A stretch of DNA of 32,299 nt from an uncultured Collinsella sp. (GCA_900542175.1 UQNC01000022.1:1-32299), one strand, 5' to 3'; counted from the first letter of the stretch, positions 1 to 7,453 are shown. Notes: generated from the sequence alone by a model not told the origin. Program-made: numbers and translations.

Positions 1-119
1 TGCCTCCCTTTTCTCGAACCTTAATTTCAAAGTCCAAGAAATGGGATGCAGTTCATTTTGACAGGTTTTATCTGGTCAAACGTCATGCCGCCACGATGAC
101 TCAGCCGCGGTCCCAAAAC

Positions 120-337
120 GTCTCGATCTGTAACAGTTAGAGCCCATTTTCCGGTCTATCTGTTACAGATCGAGACATTCGAATCCCCCTCAAGGGAAAA
201 TCTCAATCTGTAACAATAACTCGGCAAAATCGATCCCAAATGTTACAGATTGAGACAAAGGAACGGCGCAATTCGGAAGTATTTCAATCAGTAACACCTA
301 GCCCACTTTAAGCGGTCCAGTTGTTACAGATTTAGAC
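120..337. repeat. Tandem array of three palindromic units, six half-sites on a 40-bp phase
   Basis: Six copies of a 15-bp element, consensus TCTCRATCTGTAACA, alternate in orientation and start at 121, 161, 201, 241, 282 and 322. Adjacent copies pair as inverted repeats: 120-135 with 161-176 is a perfect 16 bp, 201-215 with 241-255 a perfect 15 bp, and 282-296 with 322-336 is imperfect. Each pair encloses exactly 25 nt. The loops of units 1 and 3 resemble each other (both contain a CCCAnTTT core then CGGTC), and unit 2 resembles them in reverse complement. This suggests duplicated elements of about 56 bp rather than CRISPR-style unique spacers. No associated protein gene is adjacent. Function is unknown. 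Confidence 0.85.
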
Positions 338-354
338 TAAACCGGTAGACAACG

Positions 355-390
355 AAAGCGGCAACGCCCGTAATGGACGTTGCCGCTTTT
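355..390 (+). terminator. Intrinsic terminator downstream of the palindrome array
   Basis: A perfect 12-bp stem, AAAGCGGCAACG at 355-366 with its complement at 378-389, has an 11-nt loop and runs into TTTTCTATT on the plus strand. Tail polarity favours termination of plus-strand transcripts, that is, of anything transcribed through the array. It could also act weakly on the minus strand. Confidence 0.7.
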
Positions 391-481
391 CTATTGAGAA
401 AACTACTCAGTTTTCATTACTAACCACCACAATGGGGACGGGCACCTTCGCGGTGGTTTTGGCCTTAGCCCGTCCCTGCCG

Positions 482-1228
482 TTAGACCGTGACGACGTTG
501 TCCATTGCCCGGTACTTGGCGGGGACCTCGCCTGCGGTAATAATCGTTGCATCGCGGAAGTCCGCGAACTTGACGGGCGCCACCATGCCAAATTTACTGG
601 CGTCCGAGATTACGAAGCGCTTGGCCGTATGGCGCATCGAGATACGCTTTACTTGCGCCTCCTCGATATCGGGCGCCGTGAAGCCCTGCTCGGCGGCAAT
701 GCCGTTAGAGCCCCAAAAGCCGCAGTTGAAGTTGTAACGGTCTAAGGTTGCCAAGGCATCGGGGCCAACGAGCGCCTCGGTCTCGGGTTTGAGCTCGCCG
801 CCCAGCACCACGGTACGCATGCCGCGCAAAGCGAGATGCTGAGCATGGAGCACGGAATCAGTCACATAGGTGACACCTTCAAGGTGTGGAAGATGCTCGA
901 TGAGCCTGAGCGTCGTCGAGCCCGAGTCGATGTACACAAAGCTCTCGGGCTCCACCAGCGCCGCCGCACGGGCGCAGATACGTTCCTTGTCGTCGTTATG
1001 GAGATCGCTGCGCTCATTAAGCGTTAGGTCGCGCGTCACGTGCGCGCGCTCAAGGCTCGTCGCCCCACCGTGCACCTTGGCGATACGGTGTGCGCGATTG
1101 AGCGTCTGCAGGTCGCGCCGAATGGTAGACGCCGTCACGCCCAGGGCCTCAGCAAGCTCCGGTACGGTAACCGAGCCCGTCTGCTGCACCATCGACACGA
1201 TTGCGTTGAGCCTATCTTCCGCAAGCAT
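482..1228 (-). CDS. DeoR-family transcriptional regulator
   Basis: This 248-residue protein has the two-domain plan of DeoR/GlpR sugar regulators. The N-terminal helix-turn-helix spans about residues 20-57, with the signature TIRRDLQTL followed by HGGA. The C-terminal sugar-phosphate-sensing domain (isomerase-like fold) begins with DSGSTT at 101-106. Such proteins usually repress sugar catabolic genes and are released by a phosphorylated sugar. It starts 3 bp after the stop of the oxidoreductase gene, so the two are very likely co-transcribed and the regulator probably controls its own operon. The CGCA array upstream of the operon (2435-2480) is the natural candidate operator. The inducing sugar cannot be read from the sequence. 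Confidence 0.93.
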   Translation of the reverse strand: MLAEDRLNAIVSMVQQTGSVTVPELAEALGVTASTIRRDLQTLNRAHRIAKVHGGATSLERAHVTRDLTLNERSDLHNDDKERICARAAALVEPESFVYIDSGSTTLRLIEHLPHLEGVTYVTDSVLHAQHLALRGMRTVVLGGELKPETEALVGPDALATLDRYNFNCGFWGSNGIAAEQGFTAPDIEEAQVKRISMRHTAKRFVISDASKFGMVAPVKFADFRDATIITAGEVPAKYRAMDNVVTV

Positions 1229-1231
1229 CGC

Positions 1232-2311
1232 TTACTCCTCCTCGGGGTACACGACTCCCCAATCGGCGCGAAACTTGGTCATAAGCTCCATAACATCAGA
1301 AGCATAATCCAGAAGCTCGCGCTTGGAGTCGTCGCCGGCAACGGCCTTCTCAAGATCGGCCATCTCATAACACAGGGCGTAAGCCTCGGTGCCTGCGTGG
1401 ACCTCCTCGCGGTGGCCGTCCGCAGTCCACACGATGGTCGCGTGATCGGCACGCGGATATTCGTTGACCTCGATGTAGCACTTGTCAAAGCTGATGACCG
1501 AGCGCTTGGGCTGCTTGGAGTGAAGCGTAAGGCTCACGACGCCCAGCTGCTGCTCGGCATTGCGGCAGACGATGCCGCCCGCAACATCGACTCCAGTCTC
1601 GCAGGTGTTGCCTAGAGACACGACCTCGGCGGGCTGGCTCGCCATAAACAGGCGCATGACGGACAGGGCATACACACCAATATCGAGCATGGCACCGCCG
1701 GCAAGGTTGCGATTGTAGAAACGGTTGGTCAGGTCGCCGTACTCCTTGTAGCTACCAAAGTTGAGCTGAGCGAGGTTCATGCGGCCGAACTCGCCGGCAT
1801 CCATGCGGCGACGCAGCTCTTGATACAAGGGCATGTGGAGCACCGTGGTAGCGTCCATAAGGACCACGTTGTGCTCGGCGGCAATGGCACGGGCCTCATC
1901 GAGTTCAGCGGAATTGAGGGTAATGGCCTTCTCGCAGAGCACGTGCTTGCCGGCTGCCAGGGCAGCGCGCAGATAGGTGATATGAGTGTTGTGCGGGGTA
2001 GTGATGTAGACGGCGTCGATGCCAGGATCGGCGTAGAGGTCCTCAACCGTGTCGTAGACCTTCTCGATGCCATACTGCTCGGCAAAAGCCTGAGCCTTGG
2101 ACGGCGTACGGTTGGCGACGCCCGCAAGCTTGCGACCGGCAAGAGCAAGGGACTGAGCCATCTGGTTGGCGATAACGCCGCAACCGATGACGGCCCAATG
2201 GAGCTCGGGAGCCGTAAAAATATCGTCGGGGAACGGCTTGTCCTGGACCGAAGCGAACGCTGCTTTGGCGGCTGCCGCGGCGTCGAGCGGAGCCTGCTTG
2301 GAATCTGCCAT
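1232..2311 (-). CDS. Gfo/Idh/MocA family NAD(P)-dependent oxidoreductase
   Basis: This 359-residue protein has the dinucleotide-binding motif VIGCGVIA at about 41-48, the family strand VYITTPHNTH near 101-110, and CEKAI at 126-130, the position of the catalytic Lys in the usual EKP motif (here EKA). The C-terminal substrate domain contains GGAMLDIGVYAL near residue 205. About 35 residues precede the Rossmann fold, an N-terminal extension relative to short family members. The family oxidises or reduces sugars, inositols and related compounds; the substrate here is unknown. AGGAGG lies 6 nt before the ATG, supporting the start. It is the first gene of a two-gene operon with the DeoR regulator. 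Confidence 0.92.
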   Translation of the reverse strand: MADSKQAPLDAAAAAKAAFASVQDKPFPDDIFTAPELHWAVIGCGVIANQMAQSLALAGRKLAGVANRTPSKAQAFAEQYGIEKVYDTVEDLYADPGIDAVYITTPHNTHITYLRAALAAGKHVLCEKAITLNSAELDEARAIAAEHNVVLMDATTVLHMPLYQELRRRMDAGEFGRMNLAQLNFGSYKEYGDLTNRFYNRNLAGGAMLDIGVYALSVMRLFMASQPAEVVSLGNTCETGVDVAGGIVCRNAEQQLGVVSLTLHSKQPKRSVISFDKCYIEVNEYPRADHATIVWTADGHREEVHAGTEAYALCYEMADLEKAVAGDDSKRELLDYASDVMELMTKFRADWGVVYPEEE

Positions 2312-2434
2312 TATGTGCCTCCTGTGTCATAGAACGCCTTGCTTTCTGACAGCTCTATATTCGCACAAACACGCGCTTCTGTGCGCGTTTTTGCGTATCT
2401 CACCGCTAAACGGTCATTTTTGTCCCGTAAACGG

Positions 2435-2480
2435 CGCATCTATACGCATATTCACGCAATCCCACGCACGTAAATGCGCA
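2435..2480. promoter_or_regulatory. Phased CGCA direct repeats, candidate DeoR operator
   Basis: CGCA occurs at 2435, 2445, 2455 and 2465, exactly one helical turn apart, and again at 2477. Further CGC-rich words lie at 2369-2394 nearer the gene. DeoR-family repressors are known to bind short direct repeats spaced by about one turn, and a DeoR gene is the second gene of the operon downstream. The assignment to that regulator is inference. Confidence 0.5.
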
Positions 2481-2584
2481 CAAATGCGAACCGGTCATTG
2501 CTCAGAGACAGGGGCTTATGCTTAGAACTCAAAAGACAGGATGATCCGCTTCGCCTCGTCGCTCATGGCGCGCTGCAGCTCTAA

Positions 2585-2650
2585 GGACCGTCCCAAACTG
2601 CCGACAGAAAAGGAACGTTCCAAACTGCAGACAGAAAAAGAACGTCCCCA
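2585..2650. repeat. 27-28 bp tandem direct repeat, two and a half copies
   Basis: Copies at 2585-2611 and 2612-2639 share the core CAAACTGCMGACAGAAAA and differ at a few positions. A partial third copy, gaacgtcccca, follows at 2640-2650. No coding or regulatory role is evident. Confidence 0.75.
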
Positions 2651-2671
2651 GGCGCCGGCATTTCAAGAGCA

Positions 2672-2699
2672 CTCATTTAAGTCTGTCCCCAATGAGTGG
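2672..2699. repeat. Small palindrome with gtcccc core
   Basis: Arms cactcattt and aatgagtg enclose a short loop containing gtctgtcccc. The plan (short variable arms around a gtccc-containing core) matches the palindromes at 20747-20776 and 22012-22042, and the related hairpin near 422-459. These look like members of one dispersed family. Confidence 0.5.
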
Positions 2700-2720
2700 G
2701 AGTAATCAGAGACCCTTTGC

Positions 2721-2752
2721 GAGGGAGGCCGGACGTGGCCTTCCTCGTTTTT
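2721..2752 (+). terminator. Intrinsic terminator hairpin
   Basis: GAGGGAGGCC at 2721-2730 pairs with GGCCTTCCTC at 2737-2746 (one mismatch), followed by GTTTTTA. Polarity is plus strand. No intact plus-strand gene precedes it, so it probably belonged to a lost gene or to the repeat cluster. Confidence 0.6.
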
Positions 2753-2770
2753 ATTCATGGACTTTAGTCC

Positions 2771-2960
2771 GTGCCGCGCGGCACGCGCGGCATAGAAAGC
2801 CACCCGCTCAGCGGGTGGAGGCCAATTTCCGCTACGCGACAAAAACCTTCCCCCTAGCATGAGGATTGTTCAGGTCATCATACTAGGGGGAAGGTGATTG
2901 CTGTGGCCCAGAAAGCCAACAGCTTCGCGCACACGAAATGGCTGTGCAAGTACCGCATCG
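2771..2960 (+). mobile_element. IS200-type element remnant: left end and first codons of tnpA
   Basis: Translation from the GTG at 2894 reads VAQKANSFAHTKW then LCKYRI, matching the conserved N-terminus of IS200 (Y1) transposases, which begin AQKANSLAHTKWMCKYH. Homology stops after about 20 residues, near 2958. Upstream is a hairpin with perfect 12-bp arms (2846-2857 and 2883-2894) that buries the GGGGGAAGG ribosome-binding site, as in IS200, where such a stem represses transposase translation. Further palindromes lie at 2771-2784 and 2800-2818, the latter resembling the end-recognition hairpins of the IS200/IS605 group. The catalytic HUH and Tyr region is missing, so the element is dead. Confidence 0.75.
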
Positions 2961-3180
2961 CACCGAGGCCAAGCTCATCGCCGCCATCGTCGAGAAGCAC
3001 CCCGAGGTGCGCTTTGCCGCGAGCCGCACCTCGGCCCACGCCGACCTCTACGACCGCATGGAGCAGGCCCTGTGCGAGCGCGTGGCCAACGCGGTGGATG
3101 TCGTCCGCTCCGACATCAGCCCCGCGCTTCTTGTCCACACCGGTCCAAACCTCGTGGGTGTGGCGGTCCAGGGACTCTAG
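2960..3180 (+). pseudogene. DegV-family-like protein, 3' fragment
   Basis: About 73 residues, ending in ISPALLVHTGPNLVGVAVQ, resemble the C-terminal lobe of DegV fatty-acid-binding proteins, where an H-x-GP-x(3)-G motif closes the protein near the C-terminus. The rest of a DegV protein (normally about 280 residues) is absent. The frame opens directly behind the truncated IS200 transposase, giving an apparent start at 2938 that uses IS sequence. This is best read as a gene remnant truncated at the IS junction. The DegV assignment rests on the short C-terminal motif. Confidence 0.5.
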
Positions 3181-3214
3181 TGGAGGCGGGGCGTCCTGCC
3201 CCAAAAACAAATGC

Positions 3215-3264
3215 AAAAGACGAGCACTTCTTGCCGCTCAATTGGCAAGAAGCGCTCGTCTTTT
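3215..3264. terminator. Bidirectional intrinsic terminator
   Basis: A 21-bp stem with one mismatch: AAAAGACGAGC then CTTCTTGCC at 3215-3235 pairs with GGCAAGAAG and GCTCGTCTTTT at 3244-3264. It has an A-run on one side and a T-run on the other. It can end both the plus-strand remnant and the minus-strand sugar operon that finishes with the ROK gene at 3297. Confidence 0.9.
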
Positions 3265-3296
3265 CTTAACGCGTTGTATGGCGGAGAGAGCGCAAG

Positions 3297-4181
3297 TTAC
3301 GCGAGCGCCCTTCTTGCCAGCTCGGCCGCGCCGAGGATTCCTTGGTCGCCGCCGCAGCCCGGGGCGCAGATGTAGCTCTCCATGTCCTTAAGCTCGGCGG
3401 TCTGGATGTAGCCACCCAGATATTCGAGGGTCTTCTTGCGGACGATGCCGTAGAGCTGCTCCTGGTGCATCACGCCGCCGCCGAGGACGATGCGGCGAGG
3501 CGAGTACATGAGCACGAGGTTCGCGCACATCTGCCCCAGATAATCCCCCTCGAGCGCCCACACCTCATCGTTGTCCGCGAGCTCGGCCGCGGGCTTTCCC
3601 CAGCGCGCGGCGATGGCGGGGCCGGAGGCGAGCCCCTCGAGACAGCTCGCGTGGCTCGGGCAGACGCAGCGTCCCTCCTCGGTGGGACGGGTCCTTACCA
3701 GCATGTGACCGGCCTCGGGGTGCAGCATGCCGTGAAGGAGTCTGCCCGCGCACATGACGCCCGCGCCCACGCCGGTGCCGATGGTCACGTAGACGGCGTC
3801 CTCGAGCCCCTTGCAGCAGCCGAAGACCACTTCGCCGAGGCAGGCAACGTTCACGTCCGTGTCGTAGGCCACCGGAATCCCGAGGGCGTCGGCGAACGCG
3901 GCGCGAAGACCATGGCCTCGCCACGCGAGCTTGGGCGTCTGGAGGATGGAGCCGTAGCGCTCGTCGTTGGGGTCGACGCAGGTCGGGCCGAAGGCGCCGA
4001 TGCCCAACGCGTCCACATCGCGGGCGGTGAACCACTCGATCATCTGCGGGACGGTCTTGGCGGGCGTAAGCGTCGGGGTCTCCATACGGTCGAGGACCTC
4101 GCCGTCGCCGGACACCACGGCACAGACCATCTTGGTCCCGCCGGCTTCGAGGGCGCCGAGCCTCATTTGCTTTTCGCTCAT
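3297..4181 (-). CDS. ROK-family sugar kinase, fructokinase-like
   Basis: This 294-residue protein has the ROK phosphate-binding motif EAGGTK at 12-17, the catalytic Asp region YDTDVN at 106-111, and TIGTGVGAG at 133-141. HPEAGH at 154-159 and the Cys-rich CVCPSHASC at 172-180 form the zinc site. This H/C pattern and the EAGGTKMVCAV opening are typical of bacterial ROK fructokinases (GmuE/YdhR type), which phosphorylate fructose at C6. It is the last gene of the PTS/GH172 locus, where it could phosphorylate free fructose released in the cytoplasm. GGAGG sits 6 nt before the ATG. Mannose or glucose kinase activity cannot be excluded. Confidence 0.88.
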   Translation of the reverse strand: MSEKQMRLGALEAGGTKMVCAVVSGDGEVLDRMETPTLTPAKTVPQMIEWFTARDVDALGIGAFGPTCVDPNDERYGSILQTPKLAWRGHGLRAAFADALGIPVAYDTDVNVACLGEVVFGCCKGLEDAVYVTIGTGVGAGVMCAGRLLHGMLHPEAGHMLVRTRPTEEGRCVCPSHASCLEGLASGPAIAARWGKPAAELADNDEVWALEGDYLGQMCANLVLMYSPRRIVLGGGVMHQEQLYGIVRKKTLEYLGGYIQTAELKDMESYICAPGCGGDQGILGAAELARRALA

Positions 4182-4198
4182 GTGATCCTCCTTACAAA

Positions 4199-4233
4199 GG
4201 GACGCCCGCAGTCATGGTCAACCGCGGGCGCCC
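4199..4233 (-). terminator. Hairpin between GH172 and kinase genes
   Basis: GGGCGCCCGC and GCGGGCGTCCC (minus strand) form a strong stem with a loop of about 14 nt, followed by CCCTTTGT. The T-run is weak, so it may be a partial terminator or an mRNA-stabilising stem that lowers expression of the kinase relative to upstream genes. Confidence 0.45.
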
Positions 4234-4260
4234 ATAACGTTGGCTTGTTTCGAGGCGACC

Positions 4261-5385
4261 CTACCTGGGCACGCGGTCCTGCCTTGCGGCAAACGGGGCG
4301 AGCACGGCGTGCGGCTCGCTTTGGTACCAGTAGGCGACGGTGGAGATGTCGTCCTCGCGCTCGTAGAGCTTAATGTCGTCGTTGCCGAGGTCCTGGAACG
4401 TCACGCGCAGGTCCTCCTTGAACGAGATCGGGTCGGGAAGGTGCCACCTGTAGAGGCCGTGCCTGGGCAGCGCGTCGTCGTTAGTCGCGAGCATCGGATT
4501 CGGGTTCGGCTTGCCCGCGCTGAAGCGGTCGCGCGTGGCGTCGCGCGTCGAGCGGTACGGGTAGCCGGCGAACAGCGTGTTGAAGCACTGCGCCTCGGGC
4601 AGCGCGTGGGGCGGCCTGTCGAGGAAGGCCCAGGCACCGCCGAAGTAGTCCTCGGCTCCCGTCGAGGTGACCGTGGGGAACTCCTCGTCGCCGTCGAGGA
4701 AGAACTTCATCTCGCCCTCGCCCCACCAATAGCGCTCCAGGGCGCACAGGGCCATGTAGGTGCCGACGTAGTAGCCCTTGCCGCGCACGCCGTCGAGCAC
4801 GGTGTAGTCGACGCCCCTGCGGGTGCTGCGCTCGCGGTTAAAGCGGGCGTGGAAGTACATGGCGTCGTCCGGCACGTCGGTGAGCGCGTAGTTGAACGTG
4901 TAGAAGATGTACTTAATGAACCCGGGGTGCTCGCTCGTAAGCGTGACCTTGGCGTGCTTCCTGAAGGGCATCTCGAAGTAGCAGTTCATGCCGCCCGTCG
5001 GGTTCACGCAGATGGGCATCGAGTTGACGATGGCGCGCTCACCGAAGCCGTTGCAGAAGAAGTCGCCGACAGGGCACTCGACCGAGGGGGTCTCCTCGTC
5101 GTCCCAGTAGAAGCGCAGCACGAGGTCACGCATGACGAAGCTGCCGGCGGCGGTCTTGTCGGGGACGGTCATCCAGATGTGGCGGATGATGCCGGGGCCC
5201 TCGATGTCCGCGAGCGTGATGGTCTCGCCGGACTCAAGGGGCACGCAGCACGAGCCCTTGCGGCCGACGCCGAGGTGGCTGGCCGACATGGCGGCGCGGC
5301 CCTTCTCGCCCGTGATGTTCTCGGGGGTGATGGCGCGGCTTTCCTCACCGCCGTGCATCCACACGTCCTTAAGGAACTCTCTCAT
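4261..5385 (-). CDS. GH172 (DUF2961) glycoside hydrolase-like protein
   Basis: This 374-residue protein carries the DUF2961 hallmark TGAEDYFGGAWAF from residue 242, preceded by WWGEGEMKFFLDGDEEFP (220-237). These hold several conserved acidic residues (E223, E225, E245) that are candidates for the catalytic pair. Characterised GH172 members act on D-fructofuranose or D-arabinofuranose linkages, for example the Bifidobacterium enzyme that processes difructose dianhydride I. No signal peptide is visible, so it probably acts in the cytoplasm on an imported substrate. It lies between the PTS IIA gene and the fructokinase-like gene, with AGGAGG before the ATG. A fructose-containing substrate is inferred from these neighbours. 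Confidence 0.85.
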   Translation of the reverse strand: MREFLKDVWMHGGEESRAITPENITGEKGRAAMSASHLGVGRKGSCCVPLESGETITLADIEGPGIIRHIWMTVPDKTAAGSFVMRDLVLRFYWDDEETPSVECPVGDFFCNGFGERAIVNSMPICVNPTGGMNCYFEMPFRKHAKVTLTSEHPGFIKYIFYTFNYALTDVPDDAMYFHARFNRERSTRRGVDYTVLDGVRGKGYYVGTYMALCALERYWWGEGEMKFFLDGDEEFPTVTSTGAEDYFGGAWAFLDRPPHALPEAQCFNTLFAGYPYRSTRDATRDRFSAGKPNPNPMLATNDDALPRHGLYRWHLPDPISFKEDLRVTFQDLGNDDIKLYEREDDISTVAYWYQSEPHAVLAPFAARQDRVPR

Positions 5386-5397
5386 CGTCGACCTCCT

Positions 5398-5796
5398 CTA
5401 TTCGTCGTCGTCGCACTCGGCGGAACTGGCACCGTTCACGTAGATGATCTGCTGGCGCGCCTCGTTGACGAGGGCGTCGAAGTCGAGTTTCTCGTCGGGG
5501 CGCGCGAGCGCGACCGTCATGGCGAGCGGGAGGTTGACACCCGCGATCACGTGGATCCGGTCGGAGGCGAAGCGGGAAAAGCGCTGGTTCACGCTGCCGC
5601 CGTACGCGTCGGTGAGGACGACGACCTCGTCAGTGCCCGAAAGAGCCGCCTCGACCGCCGCGTCGAGCCCCTCGCCGTTGTCGTTCACGTAGGCGCACAC
5701 GGCGTTGACGGCGTCGCCCTTACCCGTAAGGAACTCGAGGGTGTCCTTGAAGCCCTGGGCGAGAAGGGAATGGCTCGCCACAACTATCTTTCTCAT
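5398..5796 (-). CDS. PTS mannose/fructose-class EIIA
   Basis: This 132-residue single-domain IIA protein of the mannose superfamily has the phospho-accepting His as H9 in VVASHS, followed later by LTDAYGGSVNQ, the loop that shapes the active site. It takes phosphate from HPr and passes it to IIB. It is cytoplasmic and encoded separately from IIB, as in Lev-type systems. The acidic tail (ECDDDE) is short. It is 12 bp from the GH172 gene and 26 bp from the IID gene, so all are very likely on one transcript. Confidence 0.93.
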   Translation of the reverse strand: MRKIVVASHSLLAQGFKDTLEFLTGKGDAVNAVCAYVNDNGEGLDAAVEAALSGTDEVVVLTDAYGGSVNQRFSRFASDRIHVIAGVNLPLAMTVALARPDEKLDFDALVNEARQQIIYVNGASSAECDDDE

Positions 5797-5822
5797 TGAT
5801 TCACCAATCTCTTGGGTCGAAG

Positions 5823-6656
5823 CTAGGCGAGGATGCCGGCGGCGGAGGCGACCATCGCGAGGACGATCACCACGAGGATGAGGGCCGTCATGCTCGCGTT
5901 CTTCTTGGTAAGAAGGTAATACGCGCTTCCCGTGATGGCGGCGGGGATCATGGCAGGCAGGATCTTGTCGAGCAGCGGCTGAATCTCCATCGCGACGTCG
6001 CCGAAGCTGAAGCTAATCGGGCAGGTGACGCCGATGACCGAGGCGATGAGGCAGCCGACCACGGTGAGGCCGAGCACGGAGGCGGCGGCAGTGAGGTTGG
6101 GAAGCTTCTCGCTGAAGTCGGTGACGAGCTTCACGCCCTGCTTGTAGCCGAACTCGAGGGCGTGCATGCGGACCCAGAAGATGGCCAGGATGAGCGCGAA
6201 CCAGATGCCGGCTCCCACGGGGTTGCCCTCGATGGCCATGTAGGCGGCGATGGAGCCCATGATGGTCGGGATCATGGTCATGAGCAGGGAGTCGCCGACG
6301 CCGGCGAGCGGTCCCATGGTGCCGATCTTCAGGTCTTGGACGGCGTCCGCCGCCGCTAGGCCGTCGCGCTCCTCCATGGCCACGCAGGCGCCAAGGATGA
6401 TGGCGGCGAGCCAAGGCTGGGTGTTGTAGTAGCGGAAGTGGTTGTTGAGCGCTTGCTTATAGTCCTCGTCGTTCGTGTAGATCTTCCTCAGGACCGGCGA
6501 GAGGGCGTAGGCGACTGAGGCGCCCTGCTGGGTCTGGTAGTTGAAGGTGCACACGCTCATGAGCCAGCGCCAGTTCGCGTTGCGCAGGTCCTTCTTGGTG
6601 ACCTTGTAGCCGGAGGGCTTGCCCTCGGCGACGGCGGTGATGTTCTCGTTTTCCAT
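5823..6656 (-). CDS. PTS mannose/fructose-class EIID
   Basis: This 277-residue protein carries IID family signatures: YYNTQPWLAAIILG near residues 75-90 and KIGTMGPLAGVGDSL near 109-124, with hydrophobic C-terminal segments ending at the stop. IID and IIC together form the membrane translocation unit for the sugar. The start lies 2 bp beyond the IIC stop (TAA, two bases, ATG), indicating translational coupling. Confidence 0.94.
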   Translation of the reverse strand: MENENITAVAEGKPSGYKVTKKDLRNANWRWLMSVCTFNYQTQQGASVAYALSPVLRKIYTNDEDYKQALNNHFRYYNTQPWLAAIILGACVAMEERDGLAAADAVQDLKIGTMGPLAGVGDSLLMTMIPTIMGSIAAYMAIEGNPVGAGIWFALILAIFWVRMHALEFGYKQGVKLVTDFSEKLPNLTAAASVLGLTVVGCLIASVIGVTCPISFSFGDVAMEIQPLLDKILPAMIPAAITGSAYYLLTKKNASMTALILVVIVLAMVASAAGILA

Positions 6657-6658
6657 GG

Positions 6659-7444
6659 TTACTCATCCTCTCCGATGAAGGCGTCTGCGGAAGCGTGGGC
6701 GGCGAGCTCGGTGTCCCTCTCGGCACGCTGGTAGAACGCAATCGCGAGGGCAACGCCGACGATGGCGGCGCCGATGATGGGCACGTTCAGGAAGGCCGAG
6801 AGGAAGAAGCCGGCGAGCAGGTACTGGAAGTACTTGGCGGTTGGCATGTAGCGGAGCAGCATGGCGATACCGACGGCCGGGAGCATCTTGCCGGCGAGGG
6901 TGAGGCCGGAGAGGAACCACTGGGGCATGACCTCGAGGAGCCAGTTGACGGCGGGCTGGCCGAGCGTCACGGAGACAAAGACGGGCAGGGCGGCGCACAG
7001 GCCGAAGAGCGCGGGGCAGACCCACAGGATGGCGTTCATCTGATTGAACTTACCCTCGTTGCAGAACTTCTGGGACTTCTCGACGACAAAGCCGTTGAGG
7101 ATCTTGGCGACGACGTCGAGCTGGATGCCGAGCATGCCGACCGGCAGGCCGATGGCGAGGCCCGTGTCGGAGCCCAGGGTCACGCCGTAGGCGGTGGCGA
7201 TGATGGCCATCGTGCCGTAGTCGGGAATGGAGGAGCCGCCGAAGCCCGCGACGCCGAGCTGCATGAGCTGAATGGTGCCGCCGATGACAAGGCCGGTCTT
7301 CCAGTCGCCCATGACGACTCCGGTGATGAGGCCCCAGAAAACGGCGTAATTGACGAAGATCATCGGGACGCCGTAGTAGTCCACGTGCTTGATGAAGGCC
7401 AGCAGGGTCAAAAGGACGACCTGCAGGATAGTGAAGTTGACCAT
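6659..7444 (-). CDS. PTS mannose/fructose/sorbose-class EIIC
   Basis: This 261-residue, very hydrophobic protein has the IIC features of the mannose superfamily, including GVVMGDWKTGLVIGGTIQL near residues 42-60 and GLAIGLPVGMLGIQLD near 95-110. It forms the sugar channel together with IID. A purine-rich AGGGGGAAAT precedes the ATG. It sits 9 bp after the IIB stop. Confidence 0.94.
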   Translation of the reverse strand: MVNFTILQVVLLTLLAFIKHVDYYGVPMIFVNYAVFWGLITGVVMGDWKTGLVIGGTIQLMQLGVAGFGGSSIPDYGTMAIIATAYGVTLGSDTGLAIGLPVGMLGIQLDVVAKILNGFVVEKSQKFCNEGKFNQMNAILWVCPALFGLCAALPVFVSVTLGQPAVNWLLEVMPQWFLSGLTLAGKMLPAVGIAMLLRYMPTAKYFQYLLAGFFLSAFLNVPIIGAAIVGVALAIAFYQRAERDTELAAHASADAFIGEDE

Positions 7445-7453
7445 ATTTCCCCC

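Larger units (their letters stand above)
1..481. other. Non-coding region with palindrome array and terminator
   Basis: No credible protein gene lies in this stretch. It holds the three-unit palindromic array at 120-337 and a terminator hairpin at 355-390. A perfect TTGACA hexamer sits at 58-63, before the array, but the sequence 16-18 bp further on (around 80-87) is a poor -10, so a plus-strand promoter is only a possibility. Overlapping hairpins at 422-480 (aaccacc with ggtggtt; ggacgggc with gcccgtcc) lie just after the stop of the minus-strand DeoR gene and may end its transcript. Confidence 0.6.
2312..2880. other. Long intergenic region made of regulatory and repeat sequence
   Basis: No intact gene is visible. 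In order it holds the RBS and likely operator region of the oxidoreductase operon (2312-2490), a possible decayed 3' coding end on the minus strand (2522-2581, ending in SDEAKRIILSFEF and a stop), a 27-bp tandem repeat (2585-2650), a small palindrome with a gtcccc core (2672-2699), a plus-strand terminator hairpin (2721-2752) and palindromes that look like an IS200-type left end (2771-2894). Confidence 0.6.

Noticed and set aside
120..337. CRISPR array
   Set aside because: Half-sites alternate in orientation, are only 15-16 bp long, the loops of the units are related to one another, and there are no cas genes.
120..390. Type III toxin-antitoxin RNA repeats
   Set aside because: Repeats followed by a terminator fit in outline, but no ToxN-like gene follows, and the next gene is a DeoR regulator on the opposite strand.
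4240..5799. Plus-strand open frame of 519 codons opposite GH172 and PTS IIA
   Set aside because: It is an antisense shadow caused by high GC; the minus-strand frames have clear families, ribosome-binding sites and operon spacing.
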